Shown here piece by piece: positions 5,537 through 13,673 of a stretch of DNA of 34,268 nucleotides. The DNA comes from Tissierellaceae bacterium (GTDB taxonomy: Bacteria; Bacillota; Clostridia; Tissierellales; Tissierellaceae). The stretch lies in the NCBI GenBank assembly GCA_029257065.1, contig JARIDA010000100.1, positions 1-34,268 of the forward strand, given 5' to 3'. Every line of letters begins with the position of its first letter. The stretch's first letter is position 1. The position numbers and the translations under genes are program-made. The notes under the pieces were generated by a model, which worked only from the letters and a program-made list of their open reading frames with translations, was not told where the DNA came from and did not search any database.

Positions 5537-6283
5537 ATGATGGAGAATCCTTTTATTCCAAAAAATAAGGAGAAATTAGTAATAGTTGATGGTAGAGCTA
5601 GTGTGGAGATTATAAATTCGCTTAAGGAGAAAGATCTACAAATAATAAGGACAATTAAATGTGAAAAAGTAGATGATAGTATATCCTATCATCCAGATAT
5701 TGTAATTCATCCATTAAATCATGATACAATAGTTGTAGAACCTAGTGTTTTTGGTTATTATTATGATCAATTAAAGGGATCTGGAATAAAAGTATTAAGA
5801 GGGAAAAAGAAATTGGGGAGCAAATATCCAGAAGATATAGGATATAATATTGCTAGGCTTAGAGGATTAGCAATTCATAATTTTAAATATACGGATGAAA
5901 AAATATTAAGTATATTTGAAGAATCGGATTTAAAGAGAATAAATATCAAACAGGGATATAGTAAATGTTCTGTGATGATAGTAGATGAAAAATCAGCAAT
6001 AACTTCTGATAAGCCAATATATAATAAATTAAAAGATGAGGATTATGATATATTACTAATTGATCAAGGACATATAGATTTACCAGGTCAACCCTATGGG
6101 TTTATAGGAGGGTGTAGTGGGAATTTAACCGAAAATGAAATATTATTATCGGGTAGTATAAGGCATCATCCTAATAAAAAAGAAATATGTAAATTTGTAG
6201 AAAATAAAGGAAAAAAGCTTACATTCTTAAGTACAGAAAAGATAGTCGATATAGGAACAATAATGGTTTTATCTAAGAGGTGA
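5537..6283 (+). CDS. DUF6873-type GME-fold protein of unknown function
   Basis: A 248-residue soluble protein. I recognise the overall layout as the DUF6873 family, described as having the pentein (GME) fold of amidinotransferases and arginine deiminase-like enzymes. Visible repeats of the propeller pattern include VIVDGRASVEIINSL, PDIVIHPLNHDTIVVEPSVF, YPEDIGYNIARLRG, CSVMIVDEKSAITSDKPIY and YGFIGGCSGNLTENEILLSG. Cys193 in GGCSG and the preceding DQGHIDLPGQ are the residues one would compare with the catalytic Cys/His of penteins, but whether the enzyme is active is unknown. The first of two adjacent in-frame ATGs (5537 and 5540) is used, after AAGAGGT. ytxC follows within 4 bases, so it is co-translated with a sporulation-associated gene and hisS. 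Family membership is from memory of the pattern. Confidence 0.75.
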   Translation: MMENPFIPKNKEKLVIVDGRASVEIINSLKEKDLQIIRTIKCEKVDDSISYHPDIVIHPLNHDTIVVEPSVFGYYYDQLKGSGIKVLRGKKKLGSKYPEDIGYNIARLRGLAIHNFKYTDEKILSIFEESDLKRINIKQGYSKCSVMIVDEKSAITSDKPIYNKLKDEDYDILLIDQGHIDLPGQPYGFIGGCSGNLTENEILLSGSIRHHPNKKEICKFVENKGKKLTFLSTEKIVDIGTIMVLSKR

Positions 6284-6287
6284 TTCT

Positions 6288-7109
6288 TTGTTAAGATTAA
6301 TAAAAATATATGGAAATAAAGATAAGGATAGAGTAAATGAGTTAATAAGAGATAGACTCTATAGTAAAGGTCTGGAAGTTATTAAAAATGAAGAAGGGGA
6401 ATATCCATTAGAGATAACTATAAATACTAATCTTAAAGAGATAGACCATATTATATATAGAGAATTAGCAGATTTTTTAGAGGATGTTATAATAGATGTA
6501 TATCTGGATAAAACAATTAAAAAAAGGATTTCTAAAATATATATGGGAGAAAAATTTGAAGAAGATGTTATCTATAAAATTAAATCGGAACTAAAAACTT
6601 CATATACTTATATTGAAGAAAAAATTGAAATAAGAAAAAAACTTTCAAGATATTTAGAAGAAAATGATAATATATTTATAGATGGATATATTCAATTTAG
6701 ATTAAATGATTATCTATATATAATTGATACTGCAATAGATGGTATAATAAGTGAAATCAAAGAATCAGAAAGATTAGAGGAATTCATTGAGATAATCCAA
6801 CATTTTGTAAGTAGACAAAAATCTAAAATAGATTATTTGAATGTTATATTAAAAAATTATGATTTCGTATTAAAGGATATGTATAATAAAGTTGTGGGAA
6901 CAGATATTGTAGAACAAGTACAAAAGGAATTTAGACATGAATCGATAAGTAGAACTGACACACTACTTAGTACACTAATAATAATAGCTCCCAAAAGGTT
7001 GGTTGTTCATAGCAAAAAAGAGGATTCACCTTTAATAAATTTAATAAAAGATGTATTTGGGGATAAATTTGTGTATTGTGGTGGATGTAATATTTGTGAT
7101 GGAGAATAA
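6288..7109 (+). CDS. ytxC: YtxC-like sporulation-associated protein
   Basis: A 273-residue protein with a TTG start at 6288, placed 7 bases after AAGAGG and 4 bases after the previous stop codon. The layout is that of the YtxC family. It has a charged helical N-terminus and a central helical region (IYKIKSELKTSYTYIEEKIEIRKKLSRYL, FIDGYIQFRLNDYLYIIDTAID). A conserved segment RTDTLLSTLIIIAPKRLVVH is followed by a short cysteine-containing end (YCGGCNICDGE). In Bacillus subtilis ytxC lies near thrS; here it precedes hisS and thrS, so the neighbourhood agrees. The function is unknown; the annotation 'sporulation protein' comes from its distribution and regulation in Bacillus. It suggests, but does not prove, that the organism forms spores. 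Confidence 0.8.
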   Translation: MLRLIKIYGNKDKDRVNELIRDRLYSKGLEVIKNEEGEYPLEITINTNLKEIDHIIYRELADFLEDVIIDVYLDKTIKKRISKIYMGEKFEEDVIYKIKSELKTSYTYIEEKIEIRKKLSRYLEENDNIFIDGYIQFRLNDYLYIIDTAIDGIISEIKESERLEEFIEIIQHFVSRQKSKIDYLNVILKNYDFVLKDMYNKVVGTDIVEQVQKEFRHESISRTDTLLSTLIIIAPKRLVVHSKKEDSPLINLIKDVFGDKFVYCGGCNICDGE

Positions 7110-7143
7110 TAATTTACATTAGTTGAAAAATATGGAGGTAATT

Positions 7144-8457
7144 ATGAGTAAAGATATAGTTAGACCAGCAATTCTAGCAGGATTTATGGAATTGTTGCCA
7201 AATGAGCAAATAATGTTTAATAGAATGAAAGATACTATAAGAAAAAATTATGAAAAATTTGGTTTTCTACCAATAGATACACCTAATATAGAAAGATCAG
7301 AGATTCTATTGGCTAAAGGTGGAGGAGAAACAGAACAACAGATGTATAGATTTGAAAGAGGAAAAACAGATATGTCACTTAGATTTGATCTTACTGTTCC
7401 TTTGGCCAGATATGTTGCCCAACACTATTCAGAATTAGAATTTCCCTTTAGAAGATATCATATAGGCAAAGTATATAGGGGAGAAAGAAATCAAAGAGGA
7501 AGATTTAGAGAGTTTTATCAATGTGATATAGATATTGTTGGAAACAATACAATAGATATAATAAATGATGCAGAAATACCTTCTATAATATACTCCATAT
7601 TTAAAGAACTTGATTTTGGTAAATTTACAATTGAAATAAATAATAGAAGACTTTTATCTGGATTCTTTAATAGTTTAGGAATAGAAGATCCTACATATGT
7701 TTTAAGAGCCATAGATAAGGTTGAAAAAATAGGAGTAGAAAAACTAATTGGGGAGCTGGAAAAACTAGACATTCCAAAAGATAATATTGATAAAATAATT
7801 AATTTTATAAATATAGAGGGTTCTAATAATGAAATATTAGAGCACTTAGAACAATTAGAAATAGAAGATTCAACTTTTATTCAAGGTTTAGATGAATTGA
7901 AAACTATAAATAAATATATTCAGTTGTTTGGAGTACCAGAGAGTCATTATAAAATAAATGTTATAATAGCAAGAGGACTAGATTACTATACTGGAACCAT
8001 ATATGAAACATTTTTAGATGATCATAGAAATATAGGTAGCATATGTTCAGGTGGAAGATACGATGATTTAGCAAGCCACTATACAACACAAAAATTGCCA
8101 GGAGTTGGAATTTCAATAGGATTAACTAGATTGTTCGATCAATTAGTTTACGAAGGACTGTTAAATATAGAGGAGAAAGCTTTAACAGATATTCTTATAA
8201 TTCCAATGGAAGGCTGTACAGAAGAAGGAGTTAAACTTTCCAAGAAATTGAGAGATGAAGATATAGGAACTCATTTACATTTAGAGTCAGGCAGAATGGG
8301 AAGAAAATTTGGATATGCAGATAAACTCAATATTCCATATGTAGTTGTAATTGGTGAAAGTGAAATTGAGAATGAAATATATGCTTTAAGGGATATGAAA
8401 ACTGGAAATCAAGAGGAGTATACACTAGCAGAATTAATAGATAAGTTTAAAAAATAA
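7144..8457 (+). CDS. hisS: Histidine--tRNA ligase
   Basis: A 437-residue class II synthetase that charges tRNA-His. Motif 2 is seen in FPFRRYHIGKVYRGERNQRGRFREFYQCDIDIVG (residues ~100-135). The histidine A motif RGLDYYTG (residues ~277-284) is followed by the HisB-type GSICSGGRYDDL. Motif 3 is PGVGISIGLTRLFDQL. A C-terminal anticodon-binding domain (TDILIIPMEGCTEEGVKLSKKLRD...) completes it, so this is HisRS rather than the HisZ paralogue, which lacks that domain. The start at 7144 follows ATGGAGGTAATT; an upstream TTG (7123) has no ribosome binding site. It lies 34 bases after ytxC with no T-box leader, unlike the thrS gene behind it. Confidence 0.94.
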   Translation: MSKDIVRPAILAGFMELLPNEQIMFNRMKDTIRKNYEKFGFLPIDTPNIERSEILLAKGGGETEQQMYRFERGKTDMSLRFDLTVPLARYVAQHYSELEFPFRRYHIGKVYRGERNQRGRFREFYQCDIDIVGNNTIDIINDAEIPSIIYSIFKELDFGKFTIEINNRRLLSGFFNSLGIEDPTYVLRAIDKVEKIGVEKLIGELEKLDIPKDNIDKIINFINIEGSNNEILEHLEQLEIEDSTFIQGLDELKTINKYIQLFGVPESHYKINVIIARGLDYYTGTIYETFLDDHRNIGSICSGGRYDDLASHYTTQKLPGVGISIGLTRLFDQLVYEGLLNIEEKALTDILIIPMEGCTEEGVKLSKKLRDEDIGTHLHLESGRMGRKFGYADKLNIPYVVVIGESEIENEIYALRDMKTGNQEEYTLAELIDKFKK

Positions 8458-8459
8458 AC

Positions 8460-8488
8460 TTGACAAATCAGTGAATAAAAAGTATTAT
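8460..8488 (+). promoter_or_regulatory. thrS promoter
   Basis: TTGACA (8460-8465), a 17-bp spacer and TATTAT (8483-8488) directly follow the hisS stop codon. Transcription from about 8495 would begin just before T-box stem I. Confidence 0.8.
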
Positions 8489-8494
8489 TAATGT

Positions 8495-8730
8495 AATTTA
8501 ATAGATATGTAAAGATGAGAAGAGTAGTATGAGGATTTTATTTTGAGAGAATGAGTCTAGGCAGTGAGCTCGTTTATAAAAATTCATATGAAAACTAACT
8601 CAGAACAGTATCCGAATCATTAAGAGTAAGGATATCCGCTAATAGCGTTAAAATAATGAGAATCAAATAGGGTGGAACCACGAACCTTTCGTCCCTACAT
8701 AATTTTATGTAGGAATGAAAGGTTTTTTTA
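8495..8730 (+). promoter_or_regulatory. T-box leader of thrS (Thr specifier)
   Basis: The leader has the T-box core AGGGTGGAACCACG (8669-8682). A terminator with a long interrupted stem follows (AACCTTTCGTCCCTACATAA from 8683, pairing through to GAAAGGTT, then T-run to 8729). The stem I region has a lower TGAG/CTCA helix enclosing the specifier loop. In that loop ACTA at 8594-8597 offers ACU (Thr), matching the gene downstream; a second ACT at 8598-8600 falls partly in the closing helix. Uncharged tRNA-Thr is expected to favour the antiterminator and switch thrS on. The transcript start and stem borders are approximate. Confidence 0.93.
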
Positions 8731-8752
8731 TATAGAAAATAGGAGGAATAAA

Positions 8753-10663
8753 ATGAGTAAAATAAAATTAACATTACCAGATGGATCAATTAAAGAGCAT
8801 GATAAAGGGATTACAGTTTATGAAGCTACTGCAGATATATCAAAAGGATTAGCAAGAGAAGCAATGGGTGCGGTGGTTAATGGTGAGACAATGGGAATGG
8901 CAGAGACAATTGAAGAGGATTCGAATTTCAATGTAGTGAAATTTGAGGATAAAGAGGGAAAAGAAATATTTTGGCATACTTCTTCACATCTTCTAGCATT
9001 AGCAGTGAAAAGATTATTTCCAGATGTTAAATTTGGAATAGGTCCAGCAATAGACAATGGTTTCTATTATGACTTTGATACAGATCATACATTTGTACCA
9101 GAAGATTTAGAAAAAATAGAAGCAGAGATGAAAAAAATAGTTAAAGAAGATTTAGAGTTAGAGAGGATAGTACTTTCCAGAGAGGAAGCTTTAGAGAGAT
9201 TTAGAAAAAATGGAGAAGAATATAAAGTTGATTTGATTGAAGGTATTGATAAAGGTGAGACTATATCAATATATAAATTAGGTGAATTTGAAGATTTATG
9301 TAGAGGACCACATTTAAAAGATGTGAAAAAAATAAGAGCATTTAAACTTTTAAATATAGCAGGAGCCTATTGGCGTGGAGATGAAAACAATAAAATGCTG
9401 CAAAGAATTTATGGTGTAAGTTTCCAAAAGAAAAAAGAATTAGATGAGCATATAGAAAGATTAGAAGAGGCTAAAAAGAGAGATCATAGAAGACTGGGTA
9501 AGGAATTAAAATTATTTAGCATACAAGAAGAAGGTCCAGGATTTCCTTTCTTCCATCCAAATGGAATGGTATTTAGAAACGAACTTGAAAATTTCTGGAA
9601 AGAGACTCATAATGAAGCAGGATATGGGGAAATAAAAACTCCAATAATATTAAATGAGTCATTATGGCATCAATCAGGACATTGGGACCATTATAAGGAT
9701 AATATGTATGTAACTAAGATAGATGATTCAGATTATGCAGTAAAGCCAATGAATTGTCCAGGAAGTATCTTAGTATATAATTCTGATATGCATAGTTATA
9801 GGGATTTACCAATTAGATGGGGTGAATTAGGACTTGTTCATAGACATGAACTTTCAGGAACACTTCATGGACTTATGAGAGTAAGATCATTTACACAGGA
9901 TGACGGACATATATTTTGTCTACCAGAACAAGTTAAAGATGAATTAGTAGGAGTAATAGAATTAGCTTCTTATATATATGATACATTTGGATTCAAATAC
10001 ACAATTGAACTATCAACTAGACCAGAAAATTCAATGGGTTCTGAAGAACAATGGGAAATGGCAGAAAATGCATTAAAAGAAGCTTTAGAGGAAAAAGATA
10101 TAGAATACACAATAGATGAGGGGGACGGAGCATTCTACGGACCTAAAATAGACTTTCAATTAGAGGATGCAATAGGTAGAACATGGCAATGTGGAACTAT
10201 TCAGCTTGACTTTCAAATGCCAGAAAGGTTTGAGATGGAGTATATAGACAAAAACAATGAGAAACAAAGACCAGTTATGATTCACAGAGCTTTATATGGA
10301 TCATTGGAAAGATTTATGGGAATATTAATTGAACATTATGCAGGAAGATTTCCAGCTTGGTTAGCACCAGTTCAAGCCAGAATACTTCCAATATCTGATA
10401 AGTTTAACTCTTATGGGAAAGAAGTAGAGAAAAAATTAAAAGAAGCAGGAATAAGAGTTGAATTTGATGGTAGGGATGAAAAAGTAGGATATAAGATAAG
10501 AGAGGCACAAATACAACAAATACCTTATATGTTAGTATTAGGACGAAATGAGATGGAAGATGGTACAATTTCAGTTCGTTCAAGAGATGAAGGAACACAG
10601 GAAGTTGTTGAATTAGATAAATTTATAGATGAATTAAAGAGAGAAATCAAAGAAAAAATATAA
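8753..10663 (+). CDS. thrS: Threonine--tRNA ligase
   Basis: A 636-residue class II synthetase. The N-terminal TGS domain (residues ~1-62, KLTLPDGSIKEHDKGITVYEA) is followed by the editing domain, with HTSSHLLALAVKRLF and CRGPHL supplying its His/Cys site. Then comes the class II core and a C-terminal anticodon-binding domain (LAPVQARILPISDKFNSYG...). The catalytic zinc ligands are in place: Cys335 (MNCPGS), His386 (DDGHIF) and His511 (MIHRALYGS). The start at 8753 follows AGGAGGAATAA. The longer frame reaching back into the T-box leader is not real coding sequence. The full editing domain suggests serine mischarged on tRNA-Thr is cleared in cis. Confidence 0.97.
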   Translation: MSKIKLTLPDGSIKEHDKGITVYEATADISKGLAREAMGAVVNGETMGMAETIEEDSNFNVVKFEDKEGKEIFWHTSSHLLALAVKRLFPDVKFGIGPAIDNGFYYDFDTDHTFVPEDLEKIEAEMKKIVKEDLELERIVLSREEALERFRKNGEEYKVDLIEGIDKGETISIYKLGEFEDLCRGPHLKDVKKIRAFKLLNIAGAYWRGDENNKMLQRIYGVSFQKKKELDEHIERLEEAKKRDHRRLGKELKLFSIQEEGPGFPFFHPNGMVFRNELENFWKETHNEAGYGEIKTPIILNESLWHQSGHWDHYKDNMYVTKIDDSDYAVKPMNCPGSILVYNSDMHSYRDLPIRWGELGLVHRHELSGTLHGLMRVRSFTQDDGHIFCLPEQVKDELVGVIELASYIYDTFGFKYTIELSTRPENSMGSEEQWEMAENALKEALEEKDIEYTIDEGDGAFYGPKIDFQLEDAIGRTWQCGTIQLDFQMPERFEMEYIDKNNEKQRPVMIHRALYGSLERFMGILIEHYAGRFPAWLAPVQARILPISDKFNSYGKEVEKKLKEAGIRVEFDGRDEKVGYKIREAQIQQIPYMLVLGRNEMEDGTISVRSRDEGTQEVVELDKFIDELKREIKEKI

Positions 10664-10668
10664 TATTT

Positions 10669-10705
10669 AAAGACTGAATAGCTCTAGAACTATTCAGTCT
10701 TTTTT
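10669..10705 (+). terminator. Intrinsic terminator after thrS
   Basis: AAAGACTGAATAG (10669-10681) pairs perfectly with CTATTCAGTCTTT (10690-10702) around an 8-base loop, followed by further T residues. Confidence 0.93.
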
Positions 10706-10775
10706 AATAAAAAAATTGTAATAGGGTATATTTAGAATGAAGTAGAAAACAACTTAGATAATTAGAGGTGATATT

Positions 10776-12245
10776 ATGATTAATACATATAAAATTGGTA
10801 ATAAAAAATTCAATATACCTGAAAATCGTTATAAATACAATGAAATAAGAAGATTATATGAGGACTATTCTAATTATTTAATGGAAGAATTTGAAGAAGT
10901 ATATAAGTTGGAAAATAGAAGTTTTAAAGACGTTTATAATAATATCTCTAAGCAAGGAGAGGATAGAATAATTCAAATTGCTAAAATAACCAGTGATTAT
11001 TTAAGAGAAGATAAGATTATTAATATAGATGGAGAGGAATTATTTAGAAATTATAAAAAAACTGATAGATACAATCCTTGGAGGGATCAAGTTAAAGAGA
11101 TTAAGATAAAATATTTAGAATTAGAATATGGAAGAGAGTATGTAGATAAATTATATGGGGAAGTGAAAGTGGACTTATCCAGTCAAAAAGTTTTAAAAGA
11201 AGTAGCAGATAAAGTAGAAAACATATTGGATAAAAGTATATCTTATTTTGAAAAACATAGCCTTCATAAAGATGAGAGGATTTTAAAAAAATTAAAAAAT
11301 TCTCTATATGAAACCTGCTTTGCCATGCATTATGATTATATAAACATAGTAGAAAAAAACAAAGGAAAAAAACTATATTCCTATGTGAGTAAAGAAGATG
11401 AGAAGGAAGCAGAAGAGCTATTTGAAGAGATTTTAAAAACAAGTATTGATAGAGATGCAAGATTAGAATTTTTTTTAAAAATATTAAATAAAAACCCTTA
11501 TAAAGAAAAATACTATAAATATATATTTATGGAATATGGAGATAAAAATGGAGAACTGGAAAGATTGGCAATGGATTTTGGATTAGATATAAACTCTTAT
11601 AAAATTCAAAGTGTTTTAGAGCATTATAATAGATATGAAATCAAAACAAAAAGTTTAATCACATTAAGACAGGAGCTTATTAATTTAATAAGACTTTATT
11701 TAATAAAAATTAATCTAATGAATCATTCTAATTCAATAAAGTTAAAAACTAATAATTTGATTATAGAGGATATAGATAAGAAGATTCTTAAAGCGAGAAA
11801 TAGATTTAATAAGATTGATGGAATAGAATATGAAAATTTTGGAACTGTTGTGAGTATAAAAATTGAAAGAGAATTAATAGAGAAAAAACTAAAAGAGATA
11901 GATTTTAATTCAATTATGGAATTGAAAAAACTTGTACTTTTCTTGAAAAGAGAAATAGAAAGTAATGTTAAGTATGATTACTTAGAAGGAATAAATAAAA
12001 GAATTGAAGAGTTAAGAGATAAAGAAATAGAGAGTTTAATTGAGCATCATAAAAAAGATACAATTGAAGATATAGATAAATTGATTCAATATATCACAGA
12101 AAGATATAGGGAAGAAGAAAGTGAGAAATATATAAGAAGATTAAATAATAAGATAAGTTATATAAAAACCAAAGAAAAAATTTCAGATACTTATGAAGAG
12201 GTAAAAGATAAAAGCAAAGAATTATTTAAAAGATTCTTTGATTAA
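10776..12245 (+). CDS. Unrecognised 489-residue charged helical protein
   Basis: I do not recognise a named family for the whole protein. It is soluble, Lys/Glu/Ile-rich and almost wholly helical by composition, without a signal peptide or membrane segment. The middle (residues ~225-265) has NPYKEKYYKYIFMEYGDKNG followed by ELERLAMDFGLDINSYK. That style of segment is familiar from the C-terminal half of several uncharacterised Firmicute proteins, in which a helical repeat is followed by a GDxxxELExxAxxFGxD sequence. The last ~130 residues are coiled-coil-like. The start follows AGAGGTGATATT. The gene stands alone between the thrS terminator and the infC promoter, replacing nothing obvious. 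A scaffold or stress-response role is possible but unsupported. Codon and base use match the neighbours, so no sign of recent transfer. Confidence 0.85.
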   Translation: MINTYKIGNKKFNIPENRYKYNEIRRLYEDYSNYLMEEFEEVYKLENRSFKDVYNNISKQGEDRIIQIAKITSDYLREDKIINIDGEELFRNYKKTDRYNPWRDQVKEIKIKYLELEYGREYVDKLYGEVKVDLSSQKVLKEVADKVENILDKSISYFEKHSLHKDERILKKLKNSLYETCFAMHYDYINIVEKNKGKKLYSYVSKEDEKEAEELFEEILKTSIDRDARLEFFLKILNKNPYKEKYYKYIFMEYGDKNGELERLAMDFGLDINSYKIQSVLEHYNRYEIKTKSLITLRQELINLIRLYLIKINLMNHSNSIKLKTNNLIIEDIDKKILKARNRFNKIDGIEYENFGTVVSIKIERELIEKKLKEIDFNSIMELKKLVLFLKREIESNVKYDYLEGINKRIEELRDKEIESLIEHHKKDTIEDIDKLIQYITERYREEESEKYIRRLNNKISYIKTKEKISDTYEEVKDKSKELFKRFFD

Positions 12246-12257
12246 ATTAAAAAGAGT

Positions 12258-12286
12258 TTGACAAATAGAGAAATAACATCTATAAT
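12258..12286 (+). promoter_or_regulatory. Consensus promoter of the infC-rpmI-rplT operon
   Basis: TTGACA (12258-12263), a 17-bp spacer and TATAAT (12281-12286) match consensus exactly. Initiation near 12292 gives an approximately 195-base leader before infC. Confidence 0.9.
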
Positions 12287-12292
12287 AATCAG

Positions 12293-12450
12293 AGTAGTAT
12301 AAAATAAACTTAAATAAAGAAGAAGTATCCGCTTCTCACCTTATTGCTAAAGCTCATAGGGTTAATATTTTTAATAACACTCAGACCTACTAGGTTTGTG
12401 TTTAATTGTAGATATTAAGCGGGTATATTTAAATATACTCGCTTTTTTTG
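12293..12450 (+). promoter_or_regulatory. Ribosomal protein L20 leader of infC operon
   Basis: This structured leader lies between the promoter and infC. It contains the segment GAAGTATCCGCTTCTCACC (hairpin GAAG/CTTC), then TTATTGCTAAAGCTCATAGG, which I recognise as typical of Firmicute L20 leaders. It ends in an intrinsic terminator: AAGCGGGTATATTT (12417-12430) with AAATATACTCGCTT (12431-12444), then TTTTTTT. In the known mechanism, excess L20 binds a 23S-like site in the leader and promotes termination. The exact L20 contact site was not resolved by hand. Confidence 0.85.
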
Positions 12451-12487
12451 TTAGAAATTGTTAAAAAATATCAGGGGGTGCTGTAAT

Positions 12488-13000
12488 ATTAGTAAGGAAC
12501 TTCAGATTAATGAAGAAATAAGAGAAAGAGAATTAAGATTGATTGATGTAGGCGGTGAGCAATTAGGAGTGGTTTCTAGAGATAAGGCTTTAGATTTAGC
12601 TTTTGAAAGAAACTTAGATTTAGTAAAAGTTGCTCCAAATGCAAAACCACCAGTATGTAGAATTATGGATTATGGAAAGTATAAATATGAGCAAGCAAAA
12701 AAAGAAAAAGAAGCTAGAAGAAATCAAAAAACCATAAGTGTTAAGGAAGTACGTTTATCACCTAATATAGAGGAACATGATTTAAACGTAAAAGCAAGAC
12801 AGGCTACAAGATTTCTTGAAGATGGAGACAAGGTTAAGGTTTCTGTAAGATTTAGAGGTAGAGAAATGGGGCACACAGCCATAGGAAAAGAAGTTTTAAA
12901 TAACTTTGCCGAATTAACTAAGGAAGTTGGACAGATAGATAGACCAGCTAGAATGGAAGGCAGAAGTATGGTAATGTTTTTAGAGCAGAAAAAGGATTAG
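12488..13000 (+). CDS. infC: Translation initiation factor IF-3 (AUU start)
   Basis: A 170-residue initiation factor that binds the 30S subunit, checks the start codon and anticodon, and blocks premature 50S joining. The start is the rare codon ATT at 12488, 7 bases after AGGGGGTG. It gives the standard N-terminus (I/M)SKELQINEEIRERELRLIDVGGEQLGVVS. The in-frame TTG upstream (12458) has no ribosome binding site and adds a non-family extension. The N-domain (VKVAPNAKPPVCRIMDYGKYKYEQ) leads through the lysine-rich linker to the C-domain (KEVRLSPNIEEHDL...RFRGREMGH). AUU starts on infC are known from E. coli and Geobacillus, where IF-3 represses its own translation by rejecting the non-AUG codon. 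The operon therefore carries L20 attenuation and probably IF-3 autocontrol. Confidence 0.96.
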   Translation: MSKELQINEEIRERELRLIDVGGEQLGVVSRDKALDLAFERNLDLVKVAPNAKPPVCRIMDYGKYKYEQAKKEKEARRNQKTISVKEVRLSPNIEEHDLNVKARQATRFLEDGDKVKVSVRFRGREMGHTAIGKEVLNNFAELTKEVGQIDRPARMEGRSMVMFLEQKKD

Positions 13001-13019
13001 CTTAAGGAGGCAATTAATA

Positions 13020-13214
13020 ATGGGAAAAAAAATGAAAACTCATAAAGGATCAGCAAAAAGATTTAAAAGAACTGGGTCAGGAAGAATAAGAAGATACAAA
13101 GCTTTTAAAGGACATTTAACAGGTAAGAAATCTCCTAAAAGAGTTAGAAATTTAAGACAATCAACTTTAGTAAGCAAATCGGATCAAAAAAGAATTGACT
13201 CAATGATACCATAG
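13020..13214 (+). CDS. rpmI: 50S ribosomal protein L35
   Basis: A 64-residue, very basic large-subunit protein. The sequence MGKKMKTHKGSAKRFKRTGSGRIRR at the N-terminus and the RQSTLVSKSDQKRIDSMIP end match L35. It is preceded by AAGGAGG and lies 19 bases after infC, followed by rplT 26 bases later. This is the universal infC-rpmI-rplT order, in which L20 coordinates all three genes. Confidence 0.98.
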   Translation: MGKKMKTHKGSAKRFKRTGSGRIRRYKAFKGHLTGKKSPKRVRNLRQSTLVSKSDQKRIDSMIP

Positions 13215-13240
13215 TATTAATTTTAGGAGGGTAAAGGGAA

Positions 13241-13591
13241 ATGGCAAGAGTAAAAAGAGGTACAGTAACAAGAAAAAGACATAAAAGAGTCCTGAAACAA
13301 GCAAAGGGATTCTATGGTTCAAAATCTACATTATTTAGAACAGCAAATGATCAAGTAATGCAATCATTAAATTATGCATATATTGGTAGAAAACATAGAA
13401 AAAGAGATTTTAGAAAGTTATGGATAACAAGAATAAATGCTGCAGCTAGACAAAATGGAATGAGCTATAGTAGGTTCATAAACGGACTTAAACAAGCAAA
13501 TATTGAAATAAATAGAAAAATGCTTTCAGAAATGGCTATTCATGATGCAGAAGGATTTACAAAAATAGTAGAAATAGCAAAAGGTAATTAA
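13241..13591 (+). CDS. rplT: 50S ribosomal protein L20
   Basis: A 116-residue large-subunit protein needed early in 50S assembly. It also represses its own operon through the leader at 12293-12450. [29 protein letters not shown] is the standard extended basic N-terminus, and the globular C-terminus contains [20 protein letters not shown]. An AGGAGGGTAAAGGGAA ribosome binding region precedes the ATG. It is the last gene of the operon, closed by a terminator starting 3 bases after the stop codon. Confidence 0.98.
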   Translation: MARVKRGTVTRKRHKRVLKQAKGFYGSKSTLFRTANDQVMQSLNYAYIGRKHRKRDFRKLWITRINAAARQNGMSYSRFINGLKQANIEINRKMLSEMAIHDAEGFTKIVEIAKGN

Positions 13592-13594
13592 CTA

Positions 13595-13630
13595 ATAAAA
13601 GTTCCCATAAAAAGGAACTTTTATTTTTAT
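13595..13630 (+). terminator. Intrinsic terminator of the infC-rpmI-rplT operon
   Basis: ATAAAAGTTCC (13595-13605) pairs with GGAACTTTTAT (13614-13624) around an 8-base loop, followed by TTTTAT. Confidence 0.92.
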
Positions 13631-13673
13631 TTATAATACTTTATTAAATTAGATGAAGTAAGGAGGAGTACAT

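Noticed and set aside
8672-8752. N-terminal extension of ThrRS starting in the T-box leader
   Set aside because: These codons cover the T-box core and terminator; the family N-terminus (TGS domain) starts at 8753 after AGGAGGAAT.
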